Shown piece by piece: positions 47,154 to 58,887 of a DNA stretch of 64,000 bases (the first letter of the stretch is position 1; every line of letters starts with the position of its first letter). This stretch comes from Certhia americana (taxonomy: Eukaryota > Chordata > Aves > Passeriformes > Certhiidae): contig CM031872.1 of assembly GCA_018697195.1 (NCBI GenBank), positions 10,901,341 to 10,965,340 of the forward strand, read 5' to 3'. Made by a program: the position numbers and the translations under genes. The notes below the pieces were generated by a model. It was not told the DNA's origin and ran no database searches. It worked only from the letters and a program-made list of their open reading frames with translations.

Positions 47154-49188
47154 GCAACTTCTGAGCCATAATGAGTGAGGTTTCTGAGGGAGCCACTGGT
47201 ATTTGAGTACAAACTTTTCATTAATTTTAATGAAGACCAGAAATCCATGTGTACATCTCCAAAATTGCTTCAAAGTACTCAACTGTTAATGTGTGAACAA
47301 TCCTGTCACTGCTTTGATGCCCCAGTGTCCTGAGCTGATGTTGCTCTTCTGGGGTGGAAGAGCAAATTATCAGAGCATGGTTTGCCCCTTTGTGGAAGGG
47401 GAACCTGTGATGTGGATTTATTGAGTGGCTTTGATGTCCTCACCAAACAGGAGGGATGCAAATAAGTGGGAATTCTGAGTGCTTCAGGTATCAGGAATTT
47501 GCCTCAGGAACTGACCCAAACTTGAAGCCAAAGCACCAGGGAAATGATCCTGCTCTGGATGGTGCAGGTCCAGAGTCTTGTGTGTAGGCAGTAAATAATC
47601 CCCACAGGTTGTCCACCTGCACTGTGAAAAATCACTCAGGAGATGTGTCATTTCAGAACCGGGCAAGGAGTTCTAGATGAATTATGTACATGCTCAAAGT
47701 TTTGTACTTTAGGTCAACCAAATGTATTTGTGAACCATGCTCAACTCTAAATGCTTTTTAGCTGGAGAAGGAAAAGCTTAAGCAAGCCCAGGATGTTTTC
47801 CTCAGCCTTTGAATACTGAAGTGTTACCTTTTCTCATTTCACATTTTTTCTGAAGCAAACTTTGAAAATTTATCAGAAAGTTTTGGTTCAACATGAGATG
47901 GTTGGGCTGGTAGCCACAGAATTGTCTCTTCTCAGCACTGGTGTTGGCTGCAAGAGCAGCCTGCCTGTGCCACAAACCTGCTGCAAACCACTGGGAATCT
48001 TTACCATTGGCTTTTCCATGTTTCTGAAGGAGAAGCAGTTTATCCTGTAGGATGGTGGTATTGACTGATAGGATCTTGAAACTGTTTTCCCAAAACTTCT
48101 CATTACACCTTTTCCACCAAAGGAACGAAGCCTGGTAAGGTTCTGCCAAGTCCTAAAGCAGTCAAAACCATGTAAACATGCAGTAACTTTGGCAATGAGA
48201 GAGAAATAACTACATTTTAATATCTGTATTCAACAGAGTTAACCTGTGTAGATGACTCTTGAAAAAATACTAGTGTTTAAGCAATGGCTTAAAAGAAGCC
48301 TGTTTGATTAATATTGAATAATTTATAAACAACATAAAATTGCCTGACATTGTTTCCCTGATTTGGCTGTACTGAGGGATTCAAACATAAGGAGAATAAT
48401 TTTGGGGGCTTTAAAATGTTTCTATATTTTTGGTGCCTTTGTTGAACTCGAAAAGCCAGACCCTTTGACTTGTGTAATTGTTTACAACTAAATTTAGCTT
48501 GGACTTCAAATGTTGAATCTGCATGCTGTGGGAGGGTTCCAGAGACAAAATATCCAATCATCTTCTTAAAGATGAAGAAACTGCCATGCCTTCCCAAGAA
48601 GATAATAAGCAAGTTGAGAGGCTGGGAGCCATTTCACATCCAGCTCTGCTCAACTCTCTTATACCAGCCTGGGTTAAGGAGAAACTGAAATGAGGTTGAG
48701 TAAATTCAGCTGTAGATTGTAGGGAGCGAAGCCTCACAAAGGATATCTTGTTCTTTCTGCTTATTTTGGAATGCCAGAGGCAGTGTCAGCAGACGTGCTG
48801 CTCTAAAGGCATTTTGATCAAAAGATGGAAAATTAGGCCCATTAAAGTATTGATTGAGGCTCAGCAGTGAAGTGACTGTTGTTGGATTGAGAGATAGAGT
48901 GACTCTGCCCCTTTCTGCCATGAGATTCAGAGCAGGGCAGATTAGGAGTGATAGGACTGGCCTTCTGCAGCAGAAATAGCAGAAGAGGGACAAACAGCCC
49001 CCAGCAATGAGCTGCCAAGCAGTGGAAGTGGAAAAATCCATCTGTAGTTGTGCCAAAATGCCAGAGAGATTCAATGATGCTGCTGAGAGAGGTGGAAAGG
49101 CACAGCCTTTGTGTAGCCCTGCCCCTGAGTGAGGGTGAACAGGGCTCATCTCCACCCTGGTGTGTGCAGGAGTTCCTGCTGCAGCTGG
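47154..49188. other. No gene recognised; unique sequence
   Basis: No exon, RNA gene or further repeat is recognised. Reading frames of about 110-175 codons on the minus strand (for example 48706-49236) partly run into the CR1 fragment at 49189 and lack a consistent protein pattern. Confidence 0.45.
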
Positions 49189-49320
49189 ATCACAGAATTG
49201 TGGAATGGTTTGGGCTGGGGCGACCTTAAAACTCACTCAGTTCGCACCCTGCTGCCATGGGCAGGGACACCTTCCACTATCCCAGACTGCTCCAAGCCCT
49301 GTCCAGCCTGGCCTTGAAAA
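49189..49320 (-). mobile_element. CR1 LINE 3' fragment (antisense)
   Basis: The + strand carries tcacagaattgtggaatggt, then ttgggctggggcgacctt, then the 'gctgccatgggcagggacacct' and 'ccaagccctgtccagcctgg' blocks, in CR1 antisense order. The match stops near ccttgaaaa at 49320, so only the last 130 bp or so of the element are present. Confidence 0.9.
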
Positions 49321-50113
49321 TGAAGTCTAACCCCTCTGGATATTCAGTTTTCCCTCTGAAGGGGAAATAAGATGAGCTTTAAGGGCCATTCTATCCCAAA
49401 CCCTTCCACGGTTGTGTTTGACTCCCTCGGTTGTGCTGAATTACTCACCAAGGCACAAGGGGGCACCCATGGCTAAAGCTTTAATTATCCAGGAGGACCT
49501 GGGAGCCTTTGCGTCCTTCTGGATGTCCCCTTGCCCCCCAGCAGGGCCCCGGCTGTCTCTGTCCTGGTGCGGAGTGGATGCACATGGGAGAAAAGGCAGA
49601 AAATCAGGACTTGGCAAAGTGAGAGCATTTCCAGTTCCCTTTCATAGGGAATAGAGGAGGAATCCTAAAACACTTCCCTGTGTCTGAAGACTTAAATGAA
49701 GTCCGCTAAAGTAATGAAATATTAAGATAGGACCATCAAATAATCCTTTGGGGAATTATGCCTTTCTTTTCTTTTTTTCTTTTTTTTTCTCCAGACAGTA
49801 TTTTAATCCTTTCTAGCTCATGGCAAGTTTAGGACCAACTGCTAATGAGAGACAGTCCTTTATAATTAAAGACAGGTTCATATTTTTGCAGTTTAAGGAT
49901 GGAATTAGATTTCTGGGATAAGAGTGAAGCTTTCTAGTGATTTTCTTAAGATGCTTGCGGAGAAGCCTATAACCCCAGAGAGCTTTTACAGCTTACACCT
50001 TTGCTAGCAGTGGAACCTGGATGCCTGGAAACTCCTGTACCTCTCCAACTCTACCGCTCTGCTTTCTACTCTTGTTCTCACCTGGCACACAAGAAGCAAA
50101 AACAGAGGTTAAT

Positions 50114-50149
<36 letters not shown>

Positions 50150-53100
50150 TCTAACCAGTCTAATTTCTGCTGAGTGAGCTGAAATGCAGAAACTATCTAA
50201 TTTGGAACAGGGAGGGAGAGATGTGCAAAGGATAGGGAGCCGTGGATGAGCTCCATACTTCTCTCCAGGGAAAGTGAGCCTGTGATGAAGCCACGAGCTC
50301 CATCACGAGCTACTCAAAAGGTCCAGTGACTGCCTAGAGCTTTGTTGCTTTGTGGCATCCCTGCTGTCCCCAGAACCAGAACTTCTGTGCTGCTGGAACG
50401 AATTCTGTCTTTATATTTTAGTGGGTTTTCTTCTTTGTTGGTGTTCTTCAAATATTCTGCTTACTGTGAATGAGGTTTTCCCAGGAGAGTGGGACAAAGA
50501 TAGCTGATAGTTCTGTCAGGCCCTTTCCAAAAATAAAAAGTCAGATTTGTGGGAACTTTTCCTCTTCAGCACATGGCAAAGCCTGCCATACTGAGGTGAG
50601 AACAGGGAATAATCACTGTGATGTGATACTTGAGTGGCCTGGAGAGGTTACATTGAGTGTTTTCTTTTGCTCACTGCATTAAAAATGTGCTGTGCAGGGC
50701 TTGCTCAGCTTGTCCAAGTATTTGGTTATTCTGCAGGTTGCTTCATCCATAAAAAAGGGAAGTGAGGTGGGATGTGAAAGGTGTGGCTTATGTCAGGAGC
50801 TGGGGTTAGTGTCCCCTCAGGGCTCCTTTCCCTCCTTTTCTTTGGAATTTAAACGTGGAGTTTTGAGTGCTGGGAACGTTTTCTTTGCACTTGTCCAGCT
50901 TGAGCACAAAGAGGTCCCAAGAGCACCCAATTTGGGTGCTTGGAATTTCTATAGAGTGTGGGATAATAGAAGGAGCTTGGATGAGGTAAGGCCTCTTTTT
51001 GTGCAATATAGTGGGAATATACTTTGCTGTATGCACACATGTCCTAAGGAAATTAATCATTTCTGTTGGGGTGTGTGTGACATAAAAGCATGTTAAAAAT
51101 AAATAGATCTATTGCAATTCAAAGTATGCAGGGAGAAGATGTAAGTAATGTGAAAAAGGTTAACACAATGATGCAGAAGTGAGGAAGAAGCATCTGTTAA
51201 AGCAACCACAGGTATTGCAAGTCAAGAAAGAAGGTGCAAGGTCTATTTTGAGCCTCCCAAATCCATTGTGAATGTCTCTTGCCATCAGATCTCTGAACTC
51301 TGGTAATTCCCCGTCAGTGCCTACTCTGAGATGCTCTAACCAGGAAGATTCTTGCAGATCCTGCAACTGCCAAGCCTCATCCTGAGGAAACACCTGGGAA
51401 GCGTCAGGCTGAAATGCAGATAGCGAGAGCACCTGATAGTCTGAGGTGACCCCTGGCTCTGTCCCAGGGCAGTCCCAGAATGGAAGAGTTTGAAATGCTG
51501 CTCCTTTTGCCAGCAGGCTGTGTTTGGGGGGGACAGACACCCGGGGCACATCCAGCACGGGAGGTCCGGGAGGAACACTACAGGCTGTGGAAAATTGAGC
51601 TGGATTTGCTGTTTTGTGTGAAAGTCTCTTTCGTTCCACAGCCTGGGTTTGACCCATGGCTAAAAGGAGAGAGGAAGGAGCAGGGATCTTCCAAACCCAG
51701 CCAAGACATTTGCAATACAGTTGCTCTTGTCATTTCCCCTGCCCCCCAATACCAGTCAAACCAGGGGAGCATCCAGTTTTTTTGGGGGGCAATTTGTAAG
51801 GAGGGAAGAGAGCATCACCTTGGCAACAGTCTTGGAAGTGACAGTAACCTTTTTTTGTGCTGAAGCACTGTGCTTTTGTGCCTGTTTCATGTAAGGGAAA
51901 AAGGAGGAATCTCAAATTCTCAAATCGTAAGATTGACAAACACTGAGCATCATTTTATCAATGTTGTACAATCATAAGGACAAAGTAAGGGATAAATAGA
52001 GAAGATGGGCAATATCTTAGTGTTTGTAAATGTAAAAATTATTAATTTTTGGTGTAGGGAACCCTTTCCTATGAATAGAACAATTTCCGGATGCAGATGA
52101 GGAGTGCTTTTGGAAACAGGGCTTTTTTTCTCTGTCATCACAAATAGAGTTACAAAAGTGGAAGCACCTTGACCCAGTCATTTATGAAGTCTTTGGCATT
52201 TGTGTGTCTGCCTCCATCTGTGTTTACAAACTGAGATTAAGTATTTCATTTCCACTAGGTTACTGAAAGCTGGGGTTTAAGAGCCTTACAACTAAACAAA
52301 GACACAAAAGCCCTTTGCCAAACACAGGTCTGAGTTCAACAGGACTTTAGAGTGGGCTGCTGCTCTCCTTTCCCCTCCTGGCTTCCATTCCAATGCAAAA
52401 TGAGGGTCTAGATATCCAAAGCCTTGCACCTAATTTTTCTTTCTCATTTTCCTTGCTATTTAAAAGCAAGTTGGGCAGGATTTAATATGTTCCACCCCCT
52501 TAGTTTATTTAAAGCCATCTTGCTCATGTTTCAGTCAAGCTTAGCAGAAACTCACCCCTTGGAAACAGGATCATGACATGCCTTGGGGGTTTCAGCTGAG
52601 ATTTGCTTGTTTGACTTTTCTCTGGATTCAGTGACCCAGTTCCTCTGTGTTCCCTCCCTGATGTGAGGAGAGTGAAGGTCACTTGAAAGAGAAAGCTTTG
52701 AACCTTTTCTGATTTTCAAAGAGTCCCTCCCAAACTGTTTGCATTGGCTTCTTTTTTCTTACCTTCCTGTGCTCCTTGTGAGCCCACTCTGAGAATGGCC
52801 TGTGCAAACACAAAAATAATAGTATAAATTCATTCATTTTCTTAAAAGCATCTTTTTATAGTTGAGCTGGAAGGATTGATGGCAAATTCCTGTAGAGCCA
52901 GCACTGTAAGAGCTCTGGTTATGAGCAACAAGTCTTGAGCTGGTCAGGCACTTTTTCCTTGTTTGTCCTGGACACTGCAAATGGCTCATCCAAATGTATC
53001 CATTTTACATCACAGGCCAGTCTGTGGTATTCTAGAGACATAAAAGCCTCCAGAAGCCTAACTTTTACAAGTTATTCCCAAGATCCCAATGGAACTTGAA

Positions 53101-53445
53101 GCATTAAATTATTCTGAAGAAGGTGGTCAAGGCCGTGAGCACAGCAAGGTTCTTAAACTTGACTTTTTCATTTTTTGTTCTAGAAATAGAAATTATTGCC
53201 AACACCTTTTTGTCCTCTGAACGAGAAAATGTTACACACATGCCTGAGCTTTAGGAAGCCTCTATTCTTGCACACGCCTAAGAATTAGTAACAGAGAACA
53301 GATCCTGCACCACTGCTCCCTGTTTGAGAAAATACCAGGACTAAACCAAGCTGTTGATTGATGCTTTGCATCACCACAGGTTGTTCCAAAACCCTGCATC
53401 CTGCTGCCTTTGGCACTTTGGGACAGCTGACACTATTATCAATCT

Positions 53446-53448
<3 letters not shown>
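49321..53448. other. No gene confirmed; unique sequence with T runs
   Basis: A T28 run lies at 50117-50144 and an interrupted T-rich tract at about 49770-49795. A 165-codon minus-strand frame (51160-51657) has fairly protein-like composition in its middle, but no donor or acceptor pair and no recognised domain. Nothing else is supported. Confidence 0.4.
50117..50144 (+). repeat. Poly-T tract (28)
   Basis: This is an uninterrupted T run preceded by AATAAC and followed by AACC. Confidence 0.95.
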
Positions 53449-53478
<30 letters not shown>

Positions 53479-53578
53479 NNNNNNNNNNNNNNNNNNNNNN
53501 NNNNNNNNNNNNNNNNNNNNNNNNNNNNNNNNNNNNNNNNNNNNNNNNNNNNNNNNNNNNNNNNNNNNNNNNNNNNNN

Positions 53579-53619
<41 letters not shown>
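53449..53619 (+). repeat. Long poly-T tract spanning an assembly gap
   Basis: Thirty T bases (53449-53478) precede and 41 T bases (53579-53619) follow a gap of 100 N. The real tract may be much longer, or may contain another sequence lost in the gap. Reading frames of Phe or Lys runs here are artefacts. Confidence 0.95.
53479..53578. other. Assembly gap of exactly 100 N
   Basis: A run of exactly 100 N is the usual placeholder for a gap of unknown size. It sits wholly within poly-T, so the break was probably caused by the homopolymer. Confidence 0.97.
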
Positions 53620-53620
<1 letters not shown>

Positions 53621-56600
53621 TGTAGCTCCTTGAAGGCTCTCCAGTCCCACCTGAGACACACCTGCAGTCTTTAGAGACCTGTGGAGACACCTAGGACTGC
53701 TTCTCACCAGCATATTTAATATCTGGTGATCTCTATTAGAATCTCTCTTAGGGTCGTATAGGTATAGGAGACCTCAGCTCTTGGCACATCTGTGTTCAAA
53801 CCACTGTAGCAACCACAGCAGGCTGGATTTGTCTTCCCAGACTCTTCTTCCTTTCTTTCCTCCTCTGTCTGCTGCCTGGAAATCCTGCTGTGCCTCCCTC
53901 AGACTGTACTGGGAAATCTGAGATGCAGGGAAGGCAACCAGAGCTGGCAGAACTGGTTGGTTGTGGTTCCTGCAGTCCATGTTCTGGGGGGTGCTGCCAG
54001 CAGCACGCTCTCCCTGCCAGATTATTTACATTTGTGCTCAGTGTGTTCTTCCCTGGCTCCAAGAACAAAAGCCTGCTGGTATGGATGGGTGACAATGCAT
54101 AGCTTTGTTATTAAAATTGGGACTTTTCCTGCTAGGACTCTTGCATTGGAAATAGCATCCAGTGATTAATCTCCTGCTGGCTTTGTTCTTTTTATGACCA
54201 AGGGATTGGCTCATAGAGGACTTCCTGCTTTTTTGGAGGGGCTTTGCAAGGTTGATTAATTTGTAGTAATAGTGGCTGGAGTGACCAGAGTTTCTATAGT
54301 GACCAGATGGAGATAAGAAAGTAGTTGCAAGTGGTTGCTGAAGATGCTGGATGCCAAAATTGCAAACTGTTTTGAAACAGACCAGCCAAGCAAGAGAGAT
54401 CTGTGGCTCCACAGTCGGCTTGGACCTGAACGTCCTCTTTGTTTGGCTGAACAAAACCCAGATAAACAAAACACTGAAGGCAATTAGCTTTGTTTGCTTC
54501 CCTTTGTCTCCTCTTCTTCCAAATCATTGTGAAATTAGGAATAATGCCAGTGAATTCTGTAGCTATTCAGTGGACAAAAGCTGGTGCACAGGAGAGGAGA
54601 AACAAATAAGTATAATACTGCTGTCTTCAATAACCAGCCCACTCACTTTTAGCTTTTAGTCCATTTACTTTCTTTCTTCCAGATTTAAGGAGATTTATTT
54701 GATCACTTTGTAAATGAGAGCACCAAGCATTTGCTGTAACCACGGGATCTGGGTGTTGGTACCACACTTCTCCTGGGAAGGTCTCTGCTTCCCAGTCTCC
54801 TTCCTTCAGAAGTTTTCCATCACCTCTTAGTCCTATCTGGGGCTGCAGATGCCACCTGTGACTCAGAGGGTTGGTGTGGGGACGGGACGGGCCCAGGGCC
54901 ATGATGCTAAGTGATAAATTTCCTGGGTGTACATGCTGTGGAGTTCAGAAAAGGGTTAATTCCGACTTTCCCCTTGTTACAAAAGCTTTTTGTCTGCCCT
55001 GTGGGGGGCCGGCTGGGGAGCTGCTCCCATCAAAGCTTGTCACAGGAACACTCCCCTGCATGGAGCAGAGATGGGATCCCACTGGCTGCTGGCAGGGGGG
55101 CAGTGCCACCAGGTGCAGGTACAGCCCTGCTGTCCAGTGCCAAGGCAAAGGCAGCACCTCTTGACTGAAAAAATACAAGTGGAGGGAATTTAAGCCTGCC
55201 TGATCTTGCTTTCCACATAGCCGTGACCCTCATGCACCACCCAGCCCCAACCTGCCATGGAGGGTGCCCAGCCTGTCTGATCCCTACAGCCCCATGGAGA
55301 GGGGCAGGATTTGAGTGTGGAACAAGTTCCTGCAGTCAGCAGTTTATTCCTACAGGTCCTAAAAGTTTCGCTGTGGGTTTTGCATGAAGACCCTTGCTCT
55401 GGTCTAAATGGGGGTTTGTGGTTGAGCCTGTTGTTATCTGTAGTGCTGGAAGCCCTGCCCTGCCTGACTGGTGTGGAGGTGATGGTGTGCAGTGCCCTGG
55501 GGCAAAGGCAGCCTAGGTGTAACAACCTTCCCCATCCCCTCAAAAAACACCCCATCATTTGTGGGGACAGCAACAGGGACTTCCCCTGCTGAGGCCATGG
55601 AAAGGAAAGAGGAGGTTGGGCTGGGCTGTTGGAGGTGGCTCTGTGCTTTGTCTCCCAAGCTCTGGATCAGTCTCTGCCTGTGACCATGACCCAGGTCCTT
55701 GCTGCTGCCTCCAGGTCGGGCTCCTCCCTGCCTTTCCCAGGCTGTCACAAGGCTGTGCTGTGGCTCTGAGGTGGCTCTGTGTGAACAGTGCAGGAAGACA
55801 GCCCATAAATCACCAGGTCCTGCTCTCAGTACACTCAGCCTCAGCCACGTGGGCACATCCAGAGCCCCTCAGAGAAAGTGATGCTCAGGAGACTCCCTGG
55901 GATCACTCCAGGGATGCTTCACCTTTTCTAACCCTTTTAGCATCTCTGTAGGCACACAGCCTTTGATGTGAGTGCAGCTGTTGAGGTGTGAGTTCTGCTG
56001 CCCACCAGTACCATTCCTTTGGGATCTGCCAGCACAGCCTGTGAGCAGACAGGGATGGGGGACAGCAATCAAGGCATTTGCTAATTCCAAGGAGTGTCAC
56101 ACCTCTCTCTGGAGAGCCTTCCTTCCATCCAGCACCTTTGCCATAGGTCCCCAGGAGAATGGGATGCACCCATGTGGCCTGGGAACAGCACAAATGCATT
56201 AAAAATACAGAACATAGGGATTGAAACCCACAGCAGAGACAGGAGCTCCTCCAGGTCCTGTCTTGGAGAAAGGGGTAACTTGTGCAGCCCTGCTTTATGG
56301 GGGATAAATCCCCCTAAGGAAACCAGTGGGATGACAGGATCAACCCCATCAGAGTACCCTCAAGGGGGGGACCAGGGCATCTCTCTGTGCCCCACTGCAG
56401 TAATCAGCTGTCCCTGGTTGAGGTGGTTTGATGTCAGTTTTCTACCTTCACTTTGTGTGGTTATTTCAGGCCAAGGGAAGATGAGGCCTTCTGTGGGTGT
56501 TTGGAATGTCAATAACTATAATTAAGCCTTTGTGGTTCTCTTTCAAAACTCTGGAATCTATAATATTCAGCAGAGTCCCCTCCTAGCATCACTACGGGGA

Positions 56601-58098
56601 AAGGGGTCTTTGTTGGACTAAAAAATAGAAATAATTTTTAAAATCAAAGCTATGATATAAAATGCTAATCAGTGGCATTTATGAATATTTAAATTCAATG
56701 TTATTTCCCCTTTAAAGAAGGAGGGAAATAGAAATCTTGGCATTTCTTGCTGTCTTTCAAGTACTTTGAGGGAAGTTTTACCCAGAAGCTAGTTTGTTCC
56801 TGTTGTTTAATAATTGCATGGCAGGGAAAAAAAAGTAAAAGCCAGCTCAGGATGAAGAGGTGACGGATACAGAGAAACTTTATTTTCTGCACAAGGTCCC
56901 TTTGCTGAATATGTCCATAAGACAGGAGAGTTTTCCAATACCTCCCCAGAGCAGTGGTGTCAAGGGCAGGGAGGGCACAGATTCCTGCACTCTCCTCGCT
57001 CTGCTTCTTACTGGGATCAGAATGGGACAAGTTACAAACGGTCTGGTTTCACTTTCTGAAGTCGGGGTGATGAATGCAGCTCCCAGAGAGCACCCTCGTT
57101 CAGAATTACCCCTTTCTGTACCTGCAGCTCCCTGTTCATCCAGCTGGCAACTGAGGAAAGCTGCCCGGGTGGGTGATGAATCAGGGATCACAGCAATCGC
57201 TGCAAAGTGCTTTTAGGATGTGATGATGAAAGGCACGGTAGGAACATCAAAGTGAGGTATTTCCTGTTCTAATAACCTGTTCACATGATGGCTATTTGGG
57301 GTGTTCTGTGCCGTTTGGAGGAAGGCAGAGGTGAGAGCCTCAGTTACCCACATCAGATAATGACAGGGGTCATGTTGGCCTTTTAACAACGAGTGATCAG
57401 GTGCAAATACTGAACCCATTCCCTGCCTGGGGCACAGCCATTGACAAGAACATTAACAGAGCATTGTTGCTTATTCAAGGCTTTTGAAGATGTAAAATAC
57501 ATCTTGTTTGTCCCATTCTGCTGATTATTTTAAGTTTTTCAGTGAGTTGTGGTCTGGTTCTGTGCTAAATGAGTAGTTTGATGGGAAAAGAGTCAGAACT
57601 GTTCAGAGAAGAGCATCTCAAGATACACTGAGCAGTAGAATGAGATTAAAAGTTGCCCTTTTTAAGCTAAAAAAGAAATAGCTTAATCTTAGCTCATAAT
57701 GAAGCAAAGTCAGAGAGGAGCAGCAGGGAGGTGTTCACACTGGCTATGAAGGGATATTACAATGATAAAGCATAAACTTTGTTTACCTGTGGTGAGTTTC
57801 CCAGTGGAAGAGTTTGCTGATGACACACGAATGAGAAGTTCCACTTCTGTGGAAGAGGGATTTGACTGTTTTCTAAGAAATTGGAGCGTAAACAGCATTT
57901 TTTCCTTGGTTTTTGGAGGGTAAATCTTGACCCTGAGCTAACTCTGGTCAGTGAAAACGCTCTTCAGTCCCACCCATTCTGGAAGAATGGGAATTGGGAA
58001 TAAAAATGTCCTGATTTGGTCTGTACATAGGCTTCTCTTCAGTCATGCCACTGGATGCTGCAAATGAGGACTTACTCCCAGGCTACATTTCTGAAATA
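53620..58098. other. No gene recognised; unique sequence
   Basis: No exon, RNA gene or clear repeat is recognised in about 4.5 kb. Around 54840-55900 the sequence is moderately GC-rich with many short frames on both strands, but it lacks CpG-island density and splice-supported exons. Confidence 0.4.
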
Positions 58099-58165
58099 TC
58101 ACAGAACACAGAGTCATAGAATGCTCTGGGGTTGGACCTTGAAGGATCATCTCACTGCCCCCCTT
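58099..58165 (-). mobile_element. Short CR1 LINE 3'-end fragment (antisense)
   Basis: The sequence cacagagtcatagaatgctc, then tggggttggaccttgaagga and tcatctcactgccccc, matches the antisense of the last 60-70 bp of CR1. Sequence beyond it is not clearly CR1. Confidence 0.75.
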
Positions 58166-58852
58166 TCTTTGTTTTGATCCTCAGTGACAGGTCCCACTGT
58201 GAACCTGCTCTGATGGGCTCTGTACAGTACAACTACACTCAAATTACAATCTTTTTTTAAAATCCCAAACTCTGAAAACAAATAAGCAAACAAAGTCCTC
58301 TTCCATGAAATCCTGATTCAATCACTTCTTTTTATTTCCCCCTTCTTGGGGCAGGCGGGATTTATTTCACCAGTGGGTGTATAAATATTGACTTATGGAC
58401 TTGACTTTTTTTATTTTTTTTTTTTTAGGAACAGAGACACAACCAGATCTCTTATTAGTTCTTACCCAAACATCAGTAAATACAGCCTTTCTGCAGAGGG
58501 TCCTGTTTGGAGAGCTTTACCAAATACGATTGCTGTTGAAGTAGGGAGAGAGTGAGAGTGTGCAGATGTGGAGAAGTGTGTTTGCAGGAAGAAAAAAAAG
58601 CCTATTAGCTTTGAAGCAGATTTGTATACTCTGGGTTAACACACTGGGTATGTCAGAAGAGACCTCTGTGGAAATGGGCTGTGTTTCTGCTTTATGTGTT
58701 AACAATTTGAGTCAAGTATGAAGAAATCAAGCATTGTTCTGCTTTAAGTGGCACAGATTGCATTTCAGTAGGTGCAGATAAAGCACCAGGAACTGTCTGC
58801 TTTGCTCGAGGAGATGGATTTGAATTGCATGTTTAATCAGCAGGGCTTCTCT

Positions 58853-58855
<3 letters not shown>

Positions 58856-58886
<31 letters not shown>
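58856..58886 (+). repeat. Poly-T tract (31)
   Basis: This uninterrupted T run follows a CTCTC pyrimidine stretch and is followed by GACACAGG. It could act as a pyrimidine tract, but no acceptor-exon structure follows. Confidence 0.95.

Positions 58887-58887
<1 letters not shown>

Noticed and set aside
53285..53713. Poly-Lys and poly-Phe frames
   Set aside because: They are artefacts of the poly-T tract and 100-N gap.
58390..58430. Splice acceptor after the T-rich stretch at 58405-58429 (ttttagGAAC)
   Set aside because: The tract is acceptor-like, but the following sequence has no open frame with a donor at exon length.
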